NCBI RefSeq assembly: GCF_001412595.2
Contig: NZ_CP012640.2
Span: 372,001-436,000 of the forward strand
DNA length: 64,000 nt
Source: Massilia sp. WG5
GTDB lineage: Bacteria > Pseudomonadota > Gammaproteobacteria > Burkholderiales > Burkholderiaceae_D
Direction of reading: 5' to 3'
Shown here: piece after piece, positions 1-13,834 of the stretch
Numbering within the stretch: position 1 is the stretch's first letter
How the letters are laid out: each line of letters opens with the position of its first letter
The notes under the pieces: model-generated
Told to the model about the DNA's origin: nothing
Database searches by the model: none
What the model saw: only the letters and a program-made list of their open reading frames with translations
Program-made: the position numbers and the translations under genes

Positions 1-449
1 GGGCAGTCGCAGCCGGCCGTCCACAGCGCCAGCTCGCGTGCGCGTCCCGCCAGCGGGCGTGCGAGGCCGATGCCGAACAGGGCGTCGACCACCAGGCGCC
101 AGGGCCGGCCCGCCGGGATTTCATCGACGAAGCGCGCGCCGGCGTCGCGCGCCCGCTGCAGCGCGCGCCCGGCCTCGAAGGAGGGCGCGCGTTCGCCCGC
201 CAGGTGCAGCACCTCGACGTCGGCGCCCCGGCGCGCCAGGCTCGCCGCCAGTTCGAGTCCATCGCCGCCGTTGTTGCCGGGACCGGCCAGCACCAGCACG
301 GCGCCGGCGGCATCGCCGTCCAGCAGCTCGAGCGCGAAGGCGGTGGCGGCCTGGCCCGCGCGCTCCATCAGGTCGCCGGGCGTGAGCCGCGCCTGGGCGG
401 CCCGTTCGATGGCGCGGATCTGGTCGCAGCTGTAGAGCAGGGTGTCCAT
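1..449 (-). CDS. nnrE: NAD(P)H-hydrate epimerase domain, N-terminal part of Nnr (cut by window edge)
   Basis: The frame begins MDTLLYSCDQIRAIE and holds GPGNNGGDGL and DALFGIGL, both typical of the YjeF_N fold. This enzyme epimerises damaged (R)-NAD(P)H hydrate so that the partner dehydratase domain can repair it. Only about 149 residues lie in the window, so whether the C-terminal ADP-dependent dehydratase domain follows, as in most proteobacterial Nnr proteins, cannot be seen. The ATG at 449 is chosen because homologous proteins start just before the YSxxQxRxxE helix. It is divergent from the oxoprolinase gene, with 108 bases between the start codons. Confidence 0.85.
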   Translation of the reverse strand, partial: MDTLLYSCDQIRAIERAAQARLTPGDLMERAGQAATAFALELLDGDAAGAVLVLAGPGNNGGDGLELAASLARRGADVEVLHLAGERAPSFEAGRALQRARDAGARFVDEIPAGRPWRLVVDALFGIGLARPLAGRARELALWTAGCDC

Positions 450-491
450 GTTGGCTCCGGTTCGGTATCGATTCCCTCCATTGTCGCCAAA

Positions 492-522
492 TTCGCAACA
501 CTGTGCGAGACGCGACTACAAT
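492..522 (+). promoter_or_regulatory. possible sigma-70 promoter for the oxoprolinase gene
   Basis: TACAAT at 517-522 is a good -10 box. A weak TTCGCA at 492-497 sits 19 bases upstream. It lies 35 bases before the ATG at 558, in the divergent nnrE/oxoprolinase gap. The -35 is poor, so this is tentative. Confidence 0.35.
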
Positions 523-557
523 AGACCCGGATTTTCTGGCAACGGAGTGGAGAACGT

Positions 558-3500
558 ATGGACTGGCAGTTCTGGATCGATCGCGGCGGCACCTTCACCG
601 ACATCGTGGCGCGCAGCCCTGATGGCACCCTCGTTACCCACAAGCTGCTGTCCGAGAATCCCGAACAGTACCGCGACGCCGCCGTGGCCGGCATCCGCCA
701 CCTGCTGGGCCTGAAGCCAGGCGAAGCGGCGCCGGACGGCGCCATCGAAGCGGTCAAGATGGGCACCACGGTCGCGACCAACGCACTGCTCGAACGGAAG
801 GGCGAGCCCACCGCGCTGGCCATCACCCGCGGCTTCCGCGATGCCCTGCGCATCGCCTACCAGAATCGGCCGCGCCTGTTCGACCGCCACATCGTGCTGC
901 CCGAATTGCTGTACCGGCGCGTGATCGAGATCGACGAGCGCATCGGCGCCCACGGCGACGTGGTGCAGGCGCTCGACGAAGAGGGCGCGCGGCGTGAACT
1001 GCAGGCGGCCTTCGACGCCGGCCTGCGCAGCCTGGCGATCGTCTTCATGCACGGCTACCGGCACACCCGGCACGAGGCGGCGGTGGCGCGCATCGCGGGC
1101 GAGATCGGCTTCACCCAGGTCTCGGTATCGCACCGGGTCAGCCCGCTGATGAAGCTGGTCGCGCGCGGGGACACCACCGTGGTCGACGCCTACCTGTCGC
1201 CGATCCTGCGGCGCTACGTCGACCAGGTCGCCGGCGACCTGCCCGGCGTGAACCTGCAGTTCATGCAGTCCAGCGGCGGCCTGACCGACGCGCGCGCCTT
1301 CCAGGGCAAGGACAGCATCCTGTCCGGCCCCGCCGGCGGCATAGTCGGCATGGTGCGCGCCAGCCGCCTGGCCGGCTTCGAGCGCGTGATCGGCTTCGAC
1401 ATGGGCGGCACCTCGACCGACGTCTCGCACTATGCGGGCGAGTTCGAACGCGTGTTCGAGACCCAGGTGGCCGGGGTGCGCATGCGCGCCCCGATGATGA
1501 GCATCCATACCGTGGCGGCCGGCGGCGGCTCGGTGCTGCACTTCGACGGCAGCCGCTACCGTGTGGGGCCGGACAGCGCCGGCGCGAATCCGGGCCCGAC
1601 CAGCTACCGCCGCGGCGGCCCGCTGACGGTCACCGACTGCAACGTCATGCTGGGCAAGATCCAGCCCAGCCATTTCCCGAACCTGTTCGGGCCGGCGGCC
1701 GACCAGGCGCTCGACCTCGACGCCGTGCGCGCCGGATTCGCCGCGCTGGCGAAGGAGATCGGCGCGGCAGCGGGAAGCGGCGCGGGCGCCACGCCGAGCC
1801 CGGAATCGGTGGCCGAAGGCTTCATCCGGATCGCGGTCGGGAACATGGCCAACGCGATCAAGCAGATCTCGGTGCAGCGCGGCCACGACGTGACCAACTA
1901 CACCCTGACCAGCTTCGGCGGCGCCGGCGGCCAGCACGCCTGCCTGGTGGCCGACGCGCTGGGCATGAAGACGGTGTTCATCCATTCGCTGGCCGGCGTG
2001 CTGTCGGCCTACGGCATGGGCCTGGCCGACCAGAGCGCGATGCGCGAACGCGCGGTCGAGCGCCGCCTGGCCGAGCTGGGCGAGCCGGCGCTGGCGGCCG
2101 AGCTTGACGAACTCGGCGCCAGCGCCCTTGAAGAGCTGCGCGCGCAGGGCGTGCCGCCCGAGCGCATCGAGCTGCTGCGCCGCGTGCACCTGCGCTACGA
2201 GGGCACCGACTCCGCCATCGTGCTTGGACTCGACACCCACGCGGCCATGCAGCAGGCCTTCGAGGACGCCTACCGCCGCCGCTTCTCCTTCCTGATGCCG
2301 GGCAAGTCGCTGGTGGTGGAGGCCGTGTCGGTCGAGGCGCTGGGCCGCTCCGACGCGCCGCCCGAGGTGGCGCGCCCGGTGGCGGCTGCCGGCAGGTCCC
2401 CGGCCGCGCACGAGCAGGCGCGCATGTTCGCCGGCGGCGCATGGCGCGACACCGCGCTCTACCTGCGCGCTCGGCTTTCGCCGGGCGACATCGTCAAGGG
2501 TCCGGCCATCATCGCCGAAGCGAATGCGACCACCGTCGTCGAAGCCGGCTGGCAGGCCGAGGTCACGAACTACGGACACCTGGTGCTGCGGCGCGTCGAG
2601 GCGCTGCCGGAGCGGCATGCGATCGGCACCAGCGCCGACCCGGTGATGCTGGAAGTCTTCAACAACCTGTTCATGTCGATCGCCGAGCAGATGGGACTGC
2701 GCCTGCAGAACACGGCGTATTCGGTCAACATCAAGGAGCGGCTCGACTTCAGCTGCGCGATCTTCGACCACGAGGGCAACCTGGTCGCCAACGCGCCGCA
2801 CATGCCGGTCCACCTGGGCTCGATGGGCGAGAGCATCAAGGCCGTCATGCGCAAGAACGCCGGCCGGATGAAGTCCGGCGACGTCTACGTGCTGAACGAT
2901 CCCTACAACGGCGGCACGCACCTGCCGGACGTGACGGTGATCTCGCCGGTGTTCGACGAGGCCGGCAAGGCGATCCTGTTCTACGTCGGCTCGCGCGGCC
3001 ACCACGCCGACATCGGCGGCACCACGCCCGGTTCGATGCCGCCGGACTCCTGCCATATCGAGGAAGAGGGCGTCCTGATCGACAACTTCAAGCTGGTCGA
3101 CGGCGTCGACGGCGTGCTGCGCGAAGAGGAAGCGCGCGCGATGCTGCTGGCCGCGCGCTGGCCGGCCCGCAATCCGGACCAGAACCTGGCCGACCTGCGC
3201 GCCCAGGTCGCGGCCAACCAGAAGGGCGTCGAGGAACTGCGCAAGATGGTCGCCTACTATGGCCTCGATGTGGTGCGCGCCTACATGGGCCATGTGCAGG
3301 ACAATGCCGAGGAAGCGGTGCGGCGCGTGATCGCCGTGCTGAAGGATGGACAGTTCCGCTATGAGCTGGACAACGGCGCCCGGATCGAGGTCGCGATCCG
3401 CGTCGACGCCGCCGGCCGCAGCGCCGAGATCGACTTCACGGGCACCTCCGGCCAGTTGCCGAACAATTTCAATGCCCCGTCGGCGGTATGCATGGCGGCC

Positions 3501-4169
3501 GTGCTCTACGTGTTCCGCACCCTGGTGGACGACGAGATCCCGCTGAACGCCGGCTGCCTGAAGCCGCTGAAGGTCATCATCCCGCCCGGCTCGATGCTGA
3601 ACCCGCGTTATCCGGCCTCGGTCGTGTCGGGCAATGTCGAGACCTCGACCTGCATCACCAATGCCCTGTACGGCGCGCTGGGCATCATGGCGGCGGCGCA
3701 GGGCACGATGAACAACTTCACCTTCGGGAATGCGCGCTACCAGTACTACGAGACCATCTCCGGCGGCTCGGGCGCGGGGGAGGGCTTCGACGGCACCGAC
3801 GTGGTCCAGACGAACATGACCAACTCGCGCCTGACCGACCCGGAAATCCTGGAATTCCGCTTCCCGGTGCGCCTGGAGAGCTATGAGATCCGGCCCGGCT
3901 CAGGCGGCGCGGGACGCTGGCGCGGCGGGAACGGCGGCGTGCGCAGGCTGCGCTTCCTGGAGCCGATGACGGCGGCGATCCTGTCGAACAACCGGATCCA
4001 TGCGCCCTTCGGGATGGCGGGCGGCGAGCCGGGAGCGAAGGGACGCAACCTGGTGCTGCGCGCGGATGGCAGCGTGGAGGAGCTGGGGCATATCGGCAAG
4101 GTGGGCATGGAGCCCGGCGATGTGTTCGTGATCGAGACGCCGGGCGGCGGGGGCTACGGCAAGCCGTAG
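558..4169 (+). CDS. 5-oxoprolinase / hydantoinase, fused HyuA-HyuB type
   Basis: A 1203-residue protein with the full two-domain architecture of ATP-dependent 5-oxoprolinase. The HyuA-like half (about residues 1-660) opens with [11 protein letters not shown] and contains [12 protein letters not shown], the actin-like nucleotide-binding motifs. The HyuB-like half (about 690-1200) contains [11 protein letters not shown] and [10 protein letters not shown]. The family hydrolyses 5-oxoproline or related cyclic amides using ATP in the cytoplasm. Length fits eukaryotic and bacterial OplAH-type fusions (about 1200-1290 residues). Substrate cannot be decided from sequence; 5-oxoproline is likeliest because the fused form is most often OplAH. 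It ends inside a perfect palindrome that also contains the stop of the convergent gene. Confidence 0.9.
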   Translation: MDWQFWIDRGGTFTDIVARSPDGTLVTHKLLSENPEQYRDAAVAGIRHLLGLKPGEAAPDGAIEAVKMGTTVATNALLERKGEPTALAITRGFRDALRIAYQNRPRLFDRHIVLPELLYRRVIEIDERIGAHGDVVQALDEEGARRELQAAFDAGLRSLAIVFMHGYRHTRHEAAVARIAGEIGFTQVSVSHRVSPLMKLVARGDTTVVDAYLSPILRRYVDQVAGDLPGVNLQFMQSSGGLTDARAFQGKDSILSGPAGGIVGMVRASRLAGFERVIGFDMGGTSTDVSHYAGEFERVFETQVAGVRMRAPMMSIHTVAAGGGSVLHFDGSRYRVGPDSAGANPGPTSYRRGGPLTVTDCNVMLGKIQPSHFPNLFGPAADQALDLDAVRAGFAALAKEIGAAAGSGAGATPSPESVAEGFIRIAVGNMANAIKQISVQRGHDVTNYTLTSFGGAGGQHACLVADALGMKTVFIHSLAGVLSAYGMGLADQSAMRERAVERRLAELGEPALAAELDELGASALEELRAQGVPPERIELLRRVHLRYEGTDSAIVLGLDTHAAMQQAFEDAYRRRFSFLMPGKSLVVEAVSVEALGRSDAPPEVARPVAAAGRSPAAHEQARMFAGGAWRDTALYLRARLSPGDIVKGPAIIAEANATTVVEAGWQAEVTNYGHLVLRRVEALPERHAIGTSADPVMLEVFNNLFMSIAEQMGLRLQNTAYSVNIKERLDFSCAIFDHEGNLVANAPHMPVHLGSMGESIKAVMRKNAGRMKSGDVYVLNDPYNGGTHLPDVTVISPVFDEAGKAILFYVGSRGHHADIGGTTPGSMPPDSCHIEEEGVLIDNFKLVDGVDGVLREEEARAMLLAARWPARNPDQNLADLRAQVAANQKGVEELRKMVAYYGLDVVRAYMGHVQDNAEEAVRRVIAVLKDGQFRYELDNGARIEVAIRVDAAGRSAEIDFTGTSGQLPNNFNAPSAVCMAAVLYVFRTLVDDEIPLNAGCLKPLKVIIPPGSMLNPRYPASVVSGNVETSTCITNALYGALGIMAAAQGTMNNFTFGNARYQYYETISGGSGAGEGFDGTDVVQTNMTNSRLTDPEILEFRFPVRLESYEIRPGSGGAGRWRGGNGGVRRLRFLEPMTAAILSNNRIHAPFGMAGGEPGAKGRNLVLRADGSVEELGHIGKVGMEPGDVFVIETPGGGGYGKP

Positions 4170-4195
4170 GGTGGGCACGGGGTGCCCACCCTACG
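4165..4195. repeat. REP-like perfect palindrome between convergent genes
   Basis: Two 14-base arms, CGTAGGGTGGGCAC at 4165-4178 and its exact complement at 4182-4195, flank a GGG loop. The left arm contains the TAG stop of the oxoprolinase gene and the right arm contains the TAG stop of the minus-strand regulator. The hairpin has no T-run on either side, so it may act as a REP-like element or a bidirectional RNA 3' end rather than a textbook terminator. Confidence 0.75.
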
Positions 4196-5837
4196 AGGAA
4201 ATGCCGTACTTCCGCTTCGCCCCCAGCAGCTCCTCGTCCAGCGCCTTCAAACGCGGATGGTCCGGATCCAGCGCCCGGATATGTTCGAGCTGTTCGGCGC
4301 ACAGGGCCGCCAGCGGGTGATCCCAGCCCATCTCCATGATCTGGCGGAGGATGCCGCCGGCCACCGCGATCATCACCTGCAGGTTGCCCGGCGCCAGGTG
4401 CAGGGCTTCCAGCAGGGTCTGCACGGCGCCGCGCACGTCGCCCATGTTGCGCTTCTCGTCGGCCACGCCGAGCAGGACCTGGGCCTGGGCGCGCAGCTGC
4501 TTGCCCATGCCGTCGGCCAGGTCGGGGCGCCCGGCCTTCACGAACACGTTCATCGCCTGCTGCGCCGTGACCCCGGCGTCCTGTCCGCCCATGGCCGTCA
4601 TCATGACCTCCGATGCTTCCTCGTCCATGCGATGCTCGAGCAGGGAACGGGTAAGTCCGACCTTCATGCCGGGCGACAGGGCGCTGCCGGCGCGCACCGC
4701 CGTCACCGCGCTGCGCAGGCCGGCCACCGCGCCGGCCTGGTTGCCGCTCGCCTCCTGCAGCAGGGCGTTCGAGATCGCCATGCAGGCATCGAGCTCGGGC
4801 GTGCCGCGCAGCGAGCGTCCGAGATCGCGGATCACGCCCGCCGCCGACAGCGGGTCGCCCTTGCGCACCAGGGCCCTGACCAGGTTGACGTGGTCTTCGG
4901 GGTTGCGGAATTCGGAGTAGCGCGAACGCGTCACCACCTGCTTGAAGGATTTCTCGGCCGCCGCCACGTCGCCGCTTTCCAGCGCGACTTCGCCCAGCTT
5001 GCGCAGGCGCCGCACCATGTGGGGCGAGATGCCGACCGCGTCCTCCAGCGTCTTCTGGGCCAGGGCGTGCTGGCCGCGCTCCTCGTGGCAGCGCGCCAGC
5101 AGGTCGTAGGCCGCCATCAGGCGCGGATTGTCGCGCACCAGCTGTTCGAGCAGTTCGGCGGCGTCGTCGATGCGGTCCTGGAAGGCCAGCATGCGCGCCA
5201 GCCCGAGCCTGGCCCAGCCCAGCGGGCGCGCCGCGATCAGCTGGCGGTAAACGCCTTCGGCCTGTTCGTATTCCCTGAGCGAAGCATGCAGCTCGGCGCG
5301 CAGGCGGGCGAAGTCGACGGCGTAGCGCGGCTGCGTGGCGGGGGCGTCGATGCAGGTCCGGATGGCCGCGTGCGGATTGCCGCGCGCGATCTGCTGGTAG
5401 GCCGGCAGCATGGCGGCGCGGCGCTGCAGGGCGCGCTGGATGCGCTGGTTCAGGATCTCGGACGTGAAAGGCTTGAGGATGTATTCGGTGGGCTGCAGCT
5501 CGGCCGCGCTGACCACCTTGTCGTGGGCCGCCTCGGAGGTCAGCATGATGAAGATCGCCCAGGGCGGGATCAGCTTGTGGTGGCGCAGGTCTTCCAGCAG
5601 CTGCTGGCCGTCCTGGCCTTCGTTGCCGCTGCCGCTCAGGTCGTATTCGCACAGGATCACGTCGTAGCCGCGGCGCGCCAGCTGCTTGACCGCCGTGCCG
5701 GCGTTGACGGCATATTCGACGCGCGAGATGCCCGACTGGTTGAGCATGTTCTGCAGGTTGGTCCGGACGCCCGGATTCGGGTCGACGACCAGTACGCTCG
5801 GTTGGCTGTTCTCTTGCATTCTTTTTTTCTCGTCCAT
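4191..5837 (-). CDS. response regulator receiver protein with TPR tail, atypical phosphoacceptor
   Basis: About 548 residues from MDEKKRMQEN. Residues 13-130 are a CheY-like receiver (VLVVDPNPGVR, IFIMLTSE, ILKPF). The rest is helical with TPR-like repeats, for example around WARLGLARMLAFQDRIDDAA. The acidic pocket D19, T100 and K122 are present. The position that aligns with the phosphoacceptor Asp reads VILCEYDLSG, putting Glu64 where Asp is expected. That may lock the domain in an active-like state. No DNA-binding or enzymatic output domain is visible, so it probably acts through protein contacts. The ATG at 5837 is preferred for GGAG 11 bases upstream; an ATG at 5819 is possible. It is divergent from purL. 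Confidence 0.8.
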   Translation of the reverse strand: MDEKKRMQENSQPSVLVVDPNPGVRTNLQNMLNQSGISRVEYAVNAGTAVKQLARRGYDVILCEYDLSGSGNEGQDGQQLLEDLRHHKLIPPWAIFIMLTSEAAHDKVVSAAELQPTEYILKPFTSEILNQRIQRALQRRAAMLPAYQQIARGNPHAAIRTCIDAPATQPRYAVDFARLRAELHASLREYEQAEGVYRQLIAARPLGWARLGLARMLAFQDRIDDAAELLEQLVRDNPRLMAAYDLLARCHEERGQHALAQKTLEDAVGISPHMVRRLRKLGEVALESGDVAAAEKSFKQVVTRSRYSEFRNPEDHVNLVRALVRKGDPLSAAGVIRDLGRSLRGTPELDACMAISNALLQEASGNQAGAVAGLRSAVTAVRAGSALSPGMKVGLTRSLLEHRMDEEASEVMMTAMGGQDAGVTAQQAMNVFVKAGRPDLADGMGKQLRAQAQVLLGVADEKRNMGDVRGAVQTLLEALHLAPGNLQVMIAVAGGILRQIMEMGWDHPLAALCAEQLEHIRALDPDHPRLKALDEELLGAKRKYGISS

Positions 5838-5924
5838 GCCCCTTGGGTCTCCAGCGCTACGATACCGATTCCTTGAAGGTCCGGCAACCATTCAAAGATG
5901 GCCAGAGCCAGCGCATGGGCGACG

Positions 5925-5933
5925 CTGTATAAT
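5925..5933 (+). promoter_or_regulatory. -10 element of the likely purL promoter
   Basis: A perfect TATAAT at 5928-5933 lies 51 bases before the purL ATG. No convincing -35 hexamer is seen at 17 bases, so activator dependence or a weak -35 is possible. Confidence 0.5.
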
Positions 5934-5984
5934 AGCGGGCTATCTTCCACCCGCAGCCACGCTGCATCAACCGACTTTCCAGCC

Positions 5985-9992
<4,008 letters not shown>

Positions 9993-10012
9993 TGGCTGCG
10001 TGATGCGTCACG

Positions 10013-10043
10013 AAAAAAAGCGCTCCTGGTGGAGCGCTTTTTT
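10013..10043 (+). terminator. intrinsic terminator after purL
   Basis: Stem AGCGCTCC (10019-10026) pairs with GGAGCGCT (10031-10038) around a TGGT loop. An A-run precedes it and six T follow, so it can also work on the minus strand for the small gene at 10105. Confidence 0.9.
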
Positions 10044-10104
10044 CTTATTGAAGGGATAAACGAGAACGAGCGGGTTCGGCTGCCGCTATTTCGTGTCCAG
10101 CATC

Positions 10105-10269
10105 TTATTCAGCGGGAGTGATCATGCGTTGGACTTCCCAAAAAGCTTCTTCCGGATCGTTCGACACTTCAGGCAGCACGACCGTCTCTTTCGGTTGCCG
10201 GGCCGGCTTGTCGGCGACGATGAACGAAAAGAACGTCGGGAACCATTGCATCGCCATCTTGTGAAGCAT
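10105..10269 (-). CDS. small hypothetical protein with one hydrophobic segment
   Basis: A 54-residue protein, MLHKMAMQWFPTFFSFIVAD at its start, ending in an acidic tail. I chose the ATG at 10269 because GGAG lies eight bases upstream. A longer in-frame reading from a TTG at 10335 would add 22 residues but has no clear ribosome site. One short hydrophobic stretch suggests membrane association. I do not recognise a family. It is convergent with purL and shares its terminator hairpin. Confidence 0.5.
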   Translation of the reverse strand: MLHKMAMQWFPTFFSFIVADKPARQPKETVVLPEVSNDPEEAFWEVQRMITPAE

Positions 10270-10517
10270 GATAAGCACTCCGGAAAGGATGATTAGGGAA
10301 GATACGCCAGCCAATGTCTTAGTGGTAGCAGACAAGTAGCTTATCTTTAAGAAACGTTGTGATTATGAAATATGTCCGTGACAACCACAATACCCTGTTA
10401 CGCTTTTACGACAACCGTTGGTTTCCGTATGGCGGTCCGCTCGCGCCGATGAGATGAATGGAACTGCGGGCACGGCTGCGTTGTCCAAGCTCGACATGGA
10501 CTATCGCGGAGGACGGC

Positions 10518-11570
10518 ATGGGCATACGGATCAGCGCGAAAGTAGGCGATCTTGTCGAGCGCTTCGGCGGACAGCTGGCGGGCGACCCGGACGTCGAGGT
10601 AAAGGCCATCGCCCCGCTCGAGCGCGCGGGGCCGGCCGACATCAGCTTCCTCGCCAACAGCAGGATGCGTCCGCTGGCCGCGCACAGCCGCGCCGCGGCA
10701 CTGATCCTGTCGCCGCTGGACGAGGAAGCGGTGGCCGCCAGCTATGAGGGGGCACGCATCGTCACGGGCAATCCCTACGCCTACTTCGCGCGCACCGCGC
10801 AATACCTGTTGCCGCGCGCCGCGCCCGAGCCGGGCATCCACCCGTCGGCGGTCGTGCATGCGAGCGCGCGCGTGGACCCCTCGGCCCATATCGGCCCGCA
10901 GGTGACGGTCGAGGCGGGCGCGGTCGTCGAGGCCGGCGCCGTCATCGATCCCGGCTGCTATATCGGGCGCGAGGCGGTGGTCGGCGAGGACACGCATTTC
11001 TTCGCCAACGTCAGCTTCCATGCGCGCTGCCGGATCGGGGCGCGCGGCATCGTCCATTCCGGCGCCGTGATCGGCGGCGACGGTTTCGGCTTCGCGGTGG
11101 ACGGCGGCGTCTATATCAAGATCCCGCAGACCGGCGGCGTCACGATCGGCGACGACGTCGACATCGGGTGCAACACGACGATCGACCGCGGCGCGCTCGA
11201 CGACACCGTGATCGAGGACGGCGTCAAGCTGGACAACCAGATCCAGATCGGCCACAACTGCCACATCGGCGCGCATACGGCGATGGCCGGCTGCGTCGGC
11301 GTGGCCGGCAGCGCCCGGATCGGCAGGCACTGCACCTTCGGCGGCGCGGCCATGGTCAACGGGCATATCGAGATCGCCGACAACGTCAATATCACGGCCG
11401 GCACCCTGGTCGCCAACTCGATCGCGACGCCGGGGCGTTATACCGGCTTCTACCCGATCGCCACCAATGCGGAGTGGGAGCGCAGCGCCGCGCTGGTGCG
11501 CAAGCTGGGCGCGATGCGCGAGAAGATCCGCGCGCTGGAGCGGGCGCTCAAGGCGCTGGGGAATGGATAG
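10518..11570 (+). CDS. lpxD: UDP-3-O-acylglucosamine N-acyltransferase (LpxD), orphan copy
   Basis: A 350-residue protein. The N-terminal uridine-binding domain (about 1-105) is followed by a left-handed beta-helix of hexapeptide repeats (about 108-310) with GGDGFGFA and IGHNCHIGAH, and a C-terminal helix. His246 aligns with the catalytic His of LpxD. The enzyme adds the N-linked hydroxyacyl chain in lipid A synthesis. GGAGGA at 10508-10513 supports the ATG at 10518. The usual bamA-skp-fabZ-lpxA neighbours are absent, so this is probably a second copy, perhaps with another chain preference. Its last 23 bases overlap the end of the convergent kinase gene. Confidence 0.88.
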   Translation: MGIRISAKVGDLVERFGGQLAGDPDVEVKAIAPLERAGPADISFLANSRMRPLAAHSRAAALILSPLDEEAVAASYEGARIVTGNPYAYFARTAQYLLPRAAPEPGIHPSAVVHASARVDPSAHIGPQVTVEAGAVVEAGAVIDPGCYIGREAVVGEDTHFFANVSFHARCRIGARGIVHSGAVIGGDGFGFAVDGGVYIKIPQTGGVTIGDDVDIGCNTTIDRGALDDTVIEDGVKLDNQIQIGHNCHIGAHTAMAGCVGVAGSARIGRHCTFGGAAMVNGHIEIADNVNITAGTLVANSIATPGRYTGFYPIATNAEWERSAALVRKLGAMREKIRALERALKALGNG

Positions 11571-13758
11571 CCGGACTGGAGGATGCAGGCGCCACGGCCC
11601 GCATCAGTGCGTCGAGCGTGGCCGGCTTGGTCAGGTGCAGGTCGAAGCCGGCCTGCATGGCGCGATCGACGTCGGCCTGCTGGCCATAACCGGACAGGGC
11701 GACCAGGCGCAGCGCCTTGCCGTGTGCGCGGCGGAGCAGCACGGCGAGGGCATAGCCGTCCATGTCGGGCAGGCCGATATCGAGGATGGCGACCTCGGGC
11801 GGGGCGGCGCGCGCCGCGGCCAGGGCCTGCGCCGCATTGTGCGCCACCTCGACCGTATGCCCGAGCTGGCGCAGCAGGCTGGCGGTGCCGGCGGCGGCGT
11901 CCTCGTTGTCGTCGACCAGCAGCAGCCGGCGCGGCGCCTGCAGCGGGGCTGGCGCAGGCGCCGCCGCCTGGGCGGGTGCGGCCGACAAGGGCAGCACGAC
12001 CTCGAAGCGGCTGCCCTGGCCGGGTCCGGCGCTGTGGGCGCTGACGCTGCCGCCGTGCAGTTCGACGATCTTGCGCACGATCGCCAGGCCCAGGCCGAGG
12101 CCGCCAGTGCGCCTTGCCAGTTGCTGCGGCGCCTGGAAGAACGGCTCGAACACGCGCGACAGCAGGGAGGCGTCCATGCCGATCCCGTTGTCCTGCACGC
12201 TCAAGCTTGCCAGGCCTGCCGCCGCGTCGACGGACAGCGCGATGCGGGTGGCGGTGCTGCCGAAGCGCGCGGCGTTCGACAGCAGGTTGTTCAGCACCTG
12301 CGCCAGGCGGCTGTCGTCGCCGTCGATCCAGGCCGCCTCCGGCGCGTCGAGCTCGATGGCTTGGCCGGGCAGGGCGGCCACGACGTGGCGCACGGTGTCG
12401 GCCAGGTTCAGCGGGCGCAGTTCCAGGCGCAGCTTGCCGGAAGCGATGCGCGAGACGTCGAGCAGGTCGTCGACCAGGCGCTTCAGGTGGGTCACCTGGC
12501 GCCGCATGATGGTGCGTTCGCGGCGCGCGCCCGGCTCGTCGCGCAGGTCCATGAGGTCGAGCGAGGCGACGATCGGACTGAGCGGGTTGCGCAGCTCGTG
12601 GCCGAGCACGGCGAGGAACTCGTCCTTGGCCAGGCCGGCCCGGCGCGCCTGCTCGAGCGCATCTTCGAGCGAGGCCAGCAGGCGCGAGCGCTCCAGTTCG
12701 TGGCGCGCGCGCTGGCGTCCGGCCGCCTCGAGCGCGCGGCCCATGCGGCCCAGTTCGCGGATCCGCGAATGGGGCACGGTGAACGGCCGGCCGGCGCCGA
12801 CCGCCGCCGCGGCCCGCCGGAGGTGATTGAAGGCGGCGATGATGCGCCTGGACAGCCACCAGGCCAGGCCGATGCAGGCCGCGAGCGTCAGGGCAAAGCC
12901 GGCCGCGTAGGTGGAGATGCCTTCGAAAAAGGCGGCGCGCAGGGTGGTCGCCGGGGTGTTCGCCACGACCGTCCAGCCGTAGCGCGACATGCTGCTGTAG
13001 GCGGTGGCGACGAGGTCGCCTTCCTTGGTGTAGGTGGGGCCGGCGCCCTCGCGGCCGTACTTGTGCATCAGCTCGCGCAGGGCCGGCGTGATCGGCTGGG
13101 TCACGAAGCGCTCCTGGTTCTTGGAGCGGGCGACGATATGGCCGGTAGCGTCGATCACCGCGATCAGCGAATCTCCCGGCGCCTGCTGGCGCTCGATCAC
13201 GCGCAGGATGCGGCCGGGCTTGACCACGGCGCTCAGCACGTAGGCATGGCCGTGGCTGTCGGTGACGGGAATGCGCACTGGAATGGCGGCGCGTCCGCCC
13301 GGGCCGCGGGCGATGCGCCCGACCACGGCGCGGTGCAGGCTCAGCGCCTGGCGCAGGCTGTCCGGGTCCGCCGGTGCGGGCGGCGCGGCGCCGAAAGGCG
13401 CGTTGGTGCGGAACAGCGTCGCCCCGTCCTGGTCAGCCAGGAACACGCCCAGCCACTCGGGCTGGACCTGGGCCTGGAGGCGCGCCACATCGTAGAAGGC
13501 GCGCACGTCGCCGGCCATCATCGCCGGGCCCTGGGCCATGCTCGACAGCGCGATCACCGAGGAATCGAGCTCGGCGTCGACCGCGCTGGACAGGGCGCGT
13601 GCCAGGTCCAGCAGCGTGCGCTCCTGCTCGCGCTGGCGGTATTCGCTGGCGACGTGGATGCTCCAGATGCCCAGCAGGGCAAGCGGCAGCAGGCCGATCG
13701 CCGTCAGCAGGATCAGCAGGTGGCGTAGCGGCAGGCTGCGGCCGCGGCGAACGCGCAT
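11548..13758 (-). CDS. membrane hybrid sensor histidine kinase with C-terminal receiver
   Basis: A 736-residue inner-membrane sensor. One transmembrane helix lies near residues 12-34 and another near 285-305, enclosing a periplasmic Cache-like sensor. HAMP-like and coiled regions follow. The HisKA domain has LGHELRNPLSP. The ATPase domain has NNLLSNAARFG, DNGIGMD, FEPFFQ and GGLGLGLAIV. The terminal receiver (about 610-730) has LLLVDDNED, VAILDIGLPDMDG and LTKPA with a normal Asp. No partner regulator gene is adjacent, so output probably goes through the attached receiver to an unlinked protein. It is convergent with lpxD, overlapping it by 23 bases. Confidence 0.9.
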   Translation of the reverse strand: MRVRRGRSLPLRHLLILLTAIGLLPLALLGIWSIHVASEYRQREQERTLLDLARALSSAVDAELDSSVIALSSMAQGPAMMAGDVRAFYDVARLQAQVQPEWLGVFLADQDGATLFRTNAPFGAAPPAPADPDSLRQALSLHRAVVGRIARGPGGRAAIPVRIPVTDSHGHAYVLSAVVKPGRILRVIERQQAPGDSLIAVIDATGHIVARSKNQERFVTQPITPALRELMHKYGREGAGPTYTKEGDLVATAYSSMSRYGWTVVANTPATTLRAAFFEGISTYAAGFALTLAACIGLAWWLSRRIIAAFNHLRRAAAAVGAGRPFTVPHSRIRELGRMGRALEAAGRQRARHELERSRLLASLEDALEQARRAGLAKDEFLAVLGHELRNPLSPIVASLDLMDLRDEPGARRERTIMRRQVTHLKRLVDDLLDVSRIASGKLRLELRPLNLADTVRHVVAALPGQAIELDAPEAAWIDGDDSRLAQVLNNLLSNAARFGSTATRIALSVDAAAGLASLSVQDNGIGMDASLLSRVFEPFFQAPQQLARRTGGLGLGLAIVRKIVELHGGSVSAHSAGPGQGSRFEVVLPLSAAPAQAAAPAPAPLQAPRRLLLVDDNEDAAAGTASLLRQLGHTVEVAHNAAQALAAARAAPPEVAILDIGLPDMDGYALAVLLRRAHGKALRLVALSGYGQQADVDRAMQAGFDLHLTKPATLDALMRAVAPASSSPAIHSPAP

Positions 13759-13782
13759 GGGGTGACCGTATAGTACAGGATG

Positions 13783-13814
13783 ATAAAAAAAAGCGCCCCG
13801 GGGATGGAGCGCTT
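13783..13814 (-). terminator. intrinsic terminator of the downstream parvulin gene
   Basis: Read on the minus strand, AAGCGCTCC pairs with GGGGCGCTT (one G-T pair) around ATCCCC, followed by eight T. It lies between the stop of the isomerase gene at 13835 and the kinase start at 13758. Confidence 0.85.
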
Positions 13815-13834
13815 CTTTCGCCGGGAAGTCCGTC

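Noticed and set aside
516..3293. A 925-codon open frame antisense to the oxoprolinase gene
   Set aside because: It mirrors the GC-rich coding strand, has low-complexity His/Arg/Ala content and no known domain. The plus-strand protein is a clear family member.
5898..5984. 29-codon upstream extension of purL
   Set aside because: It would place the promoter -10 inside the gene, and the family N-terminus begins at the Met at 5985.
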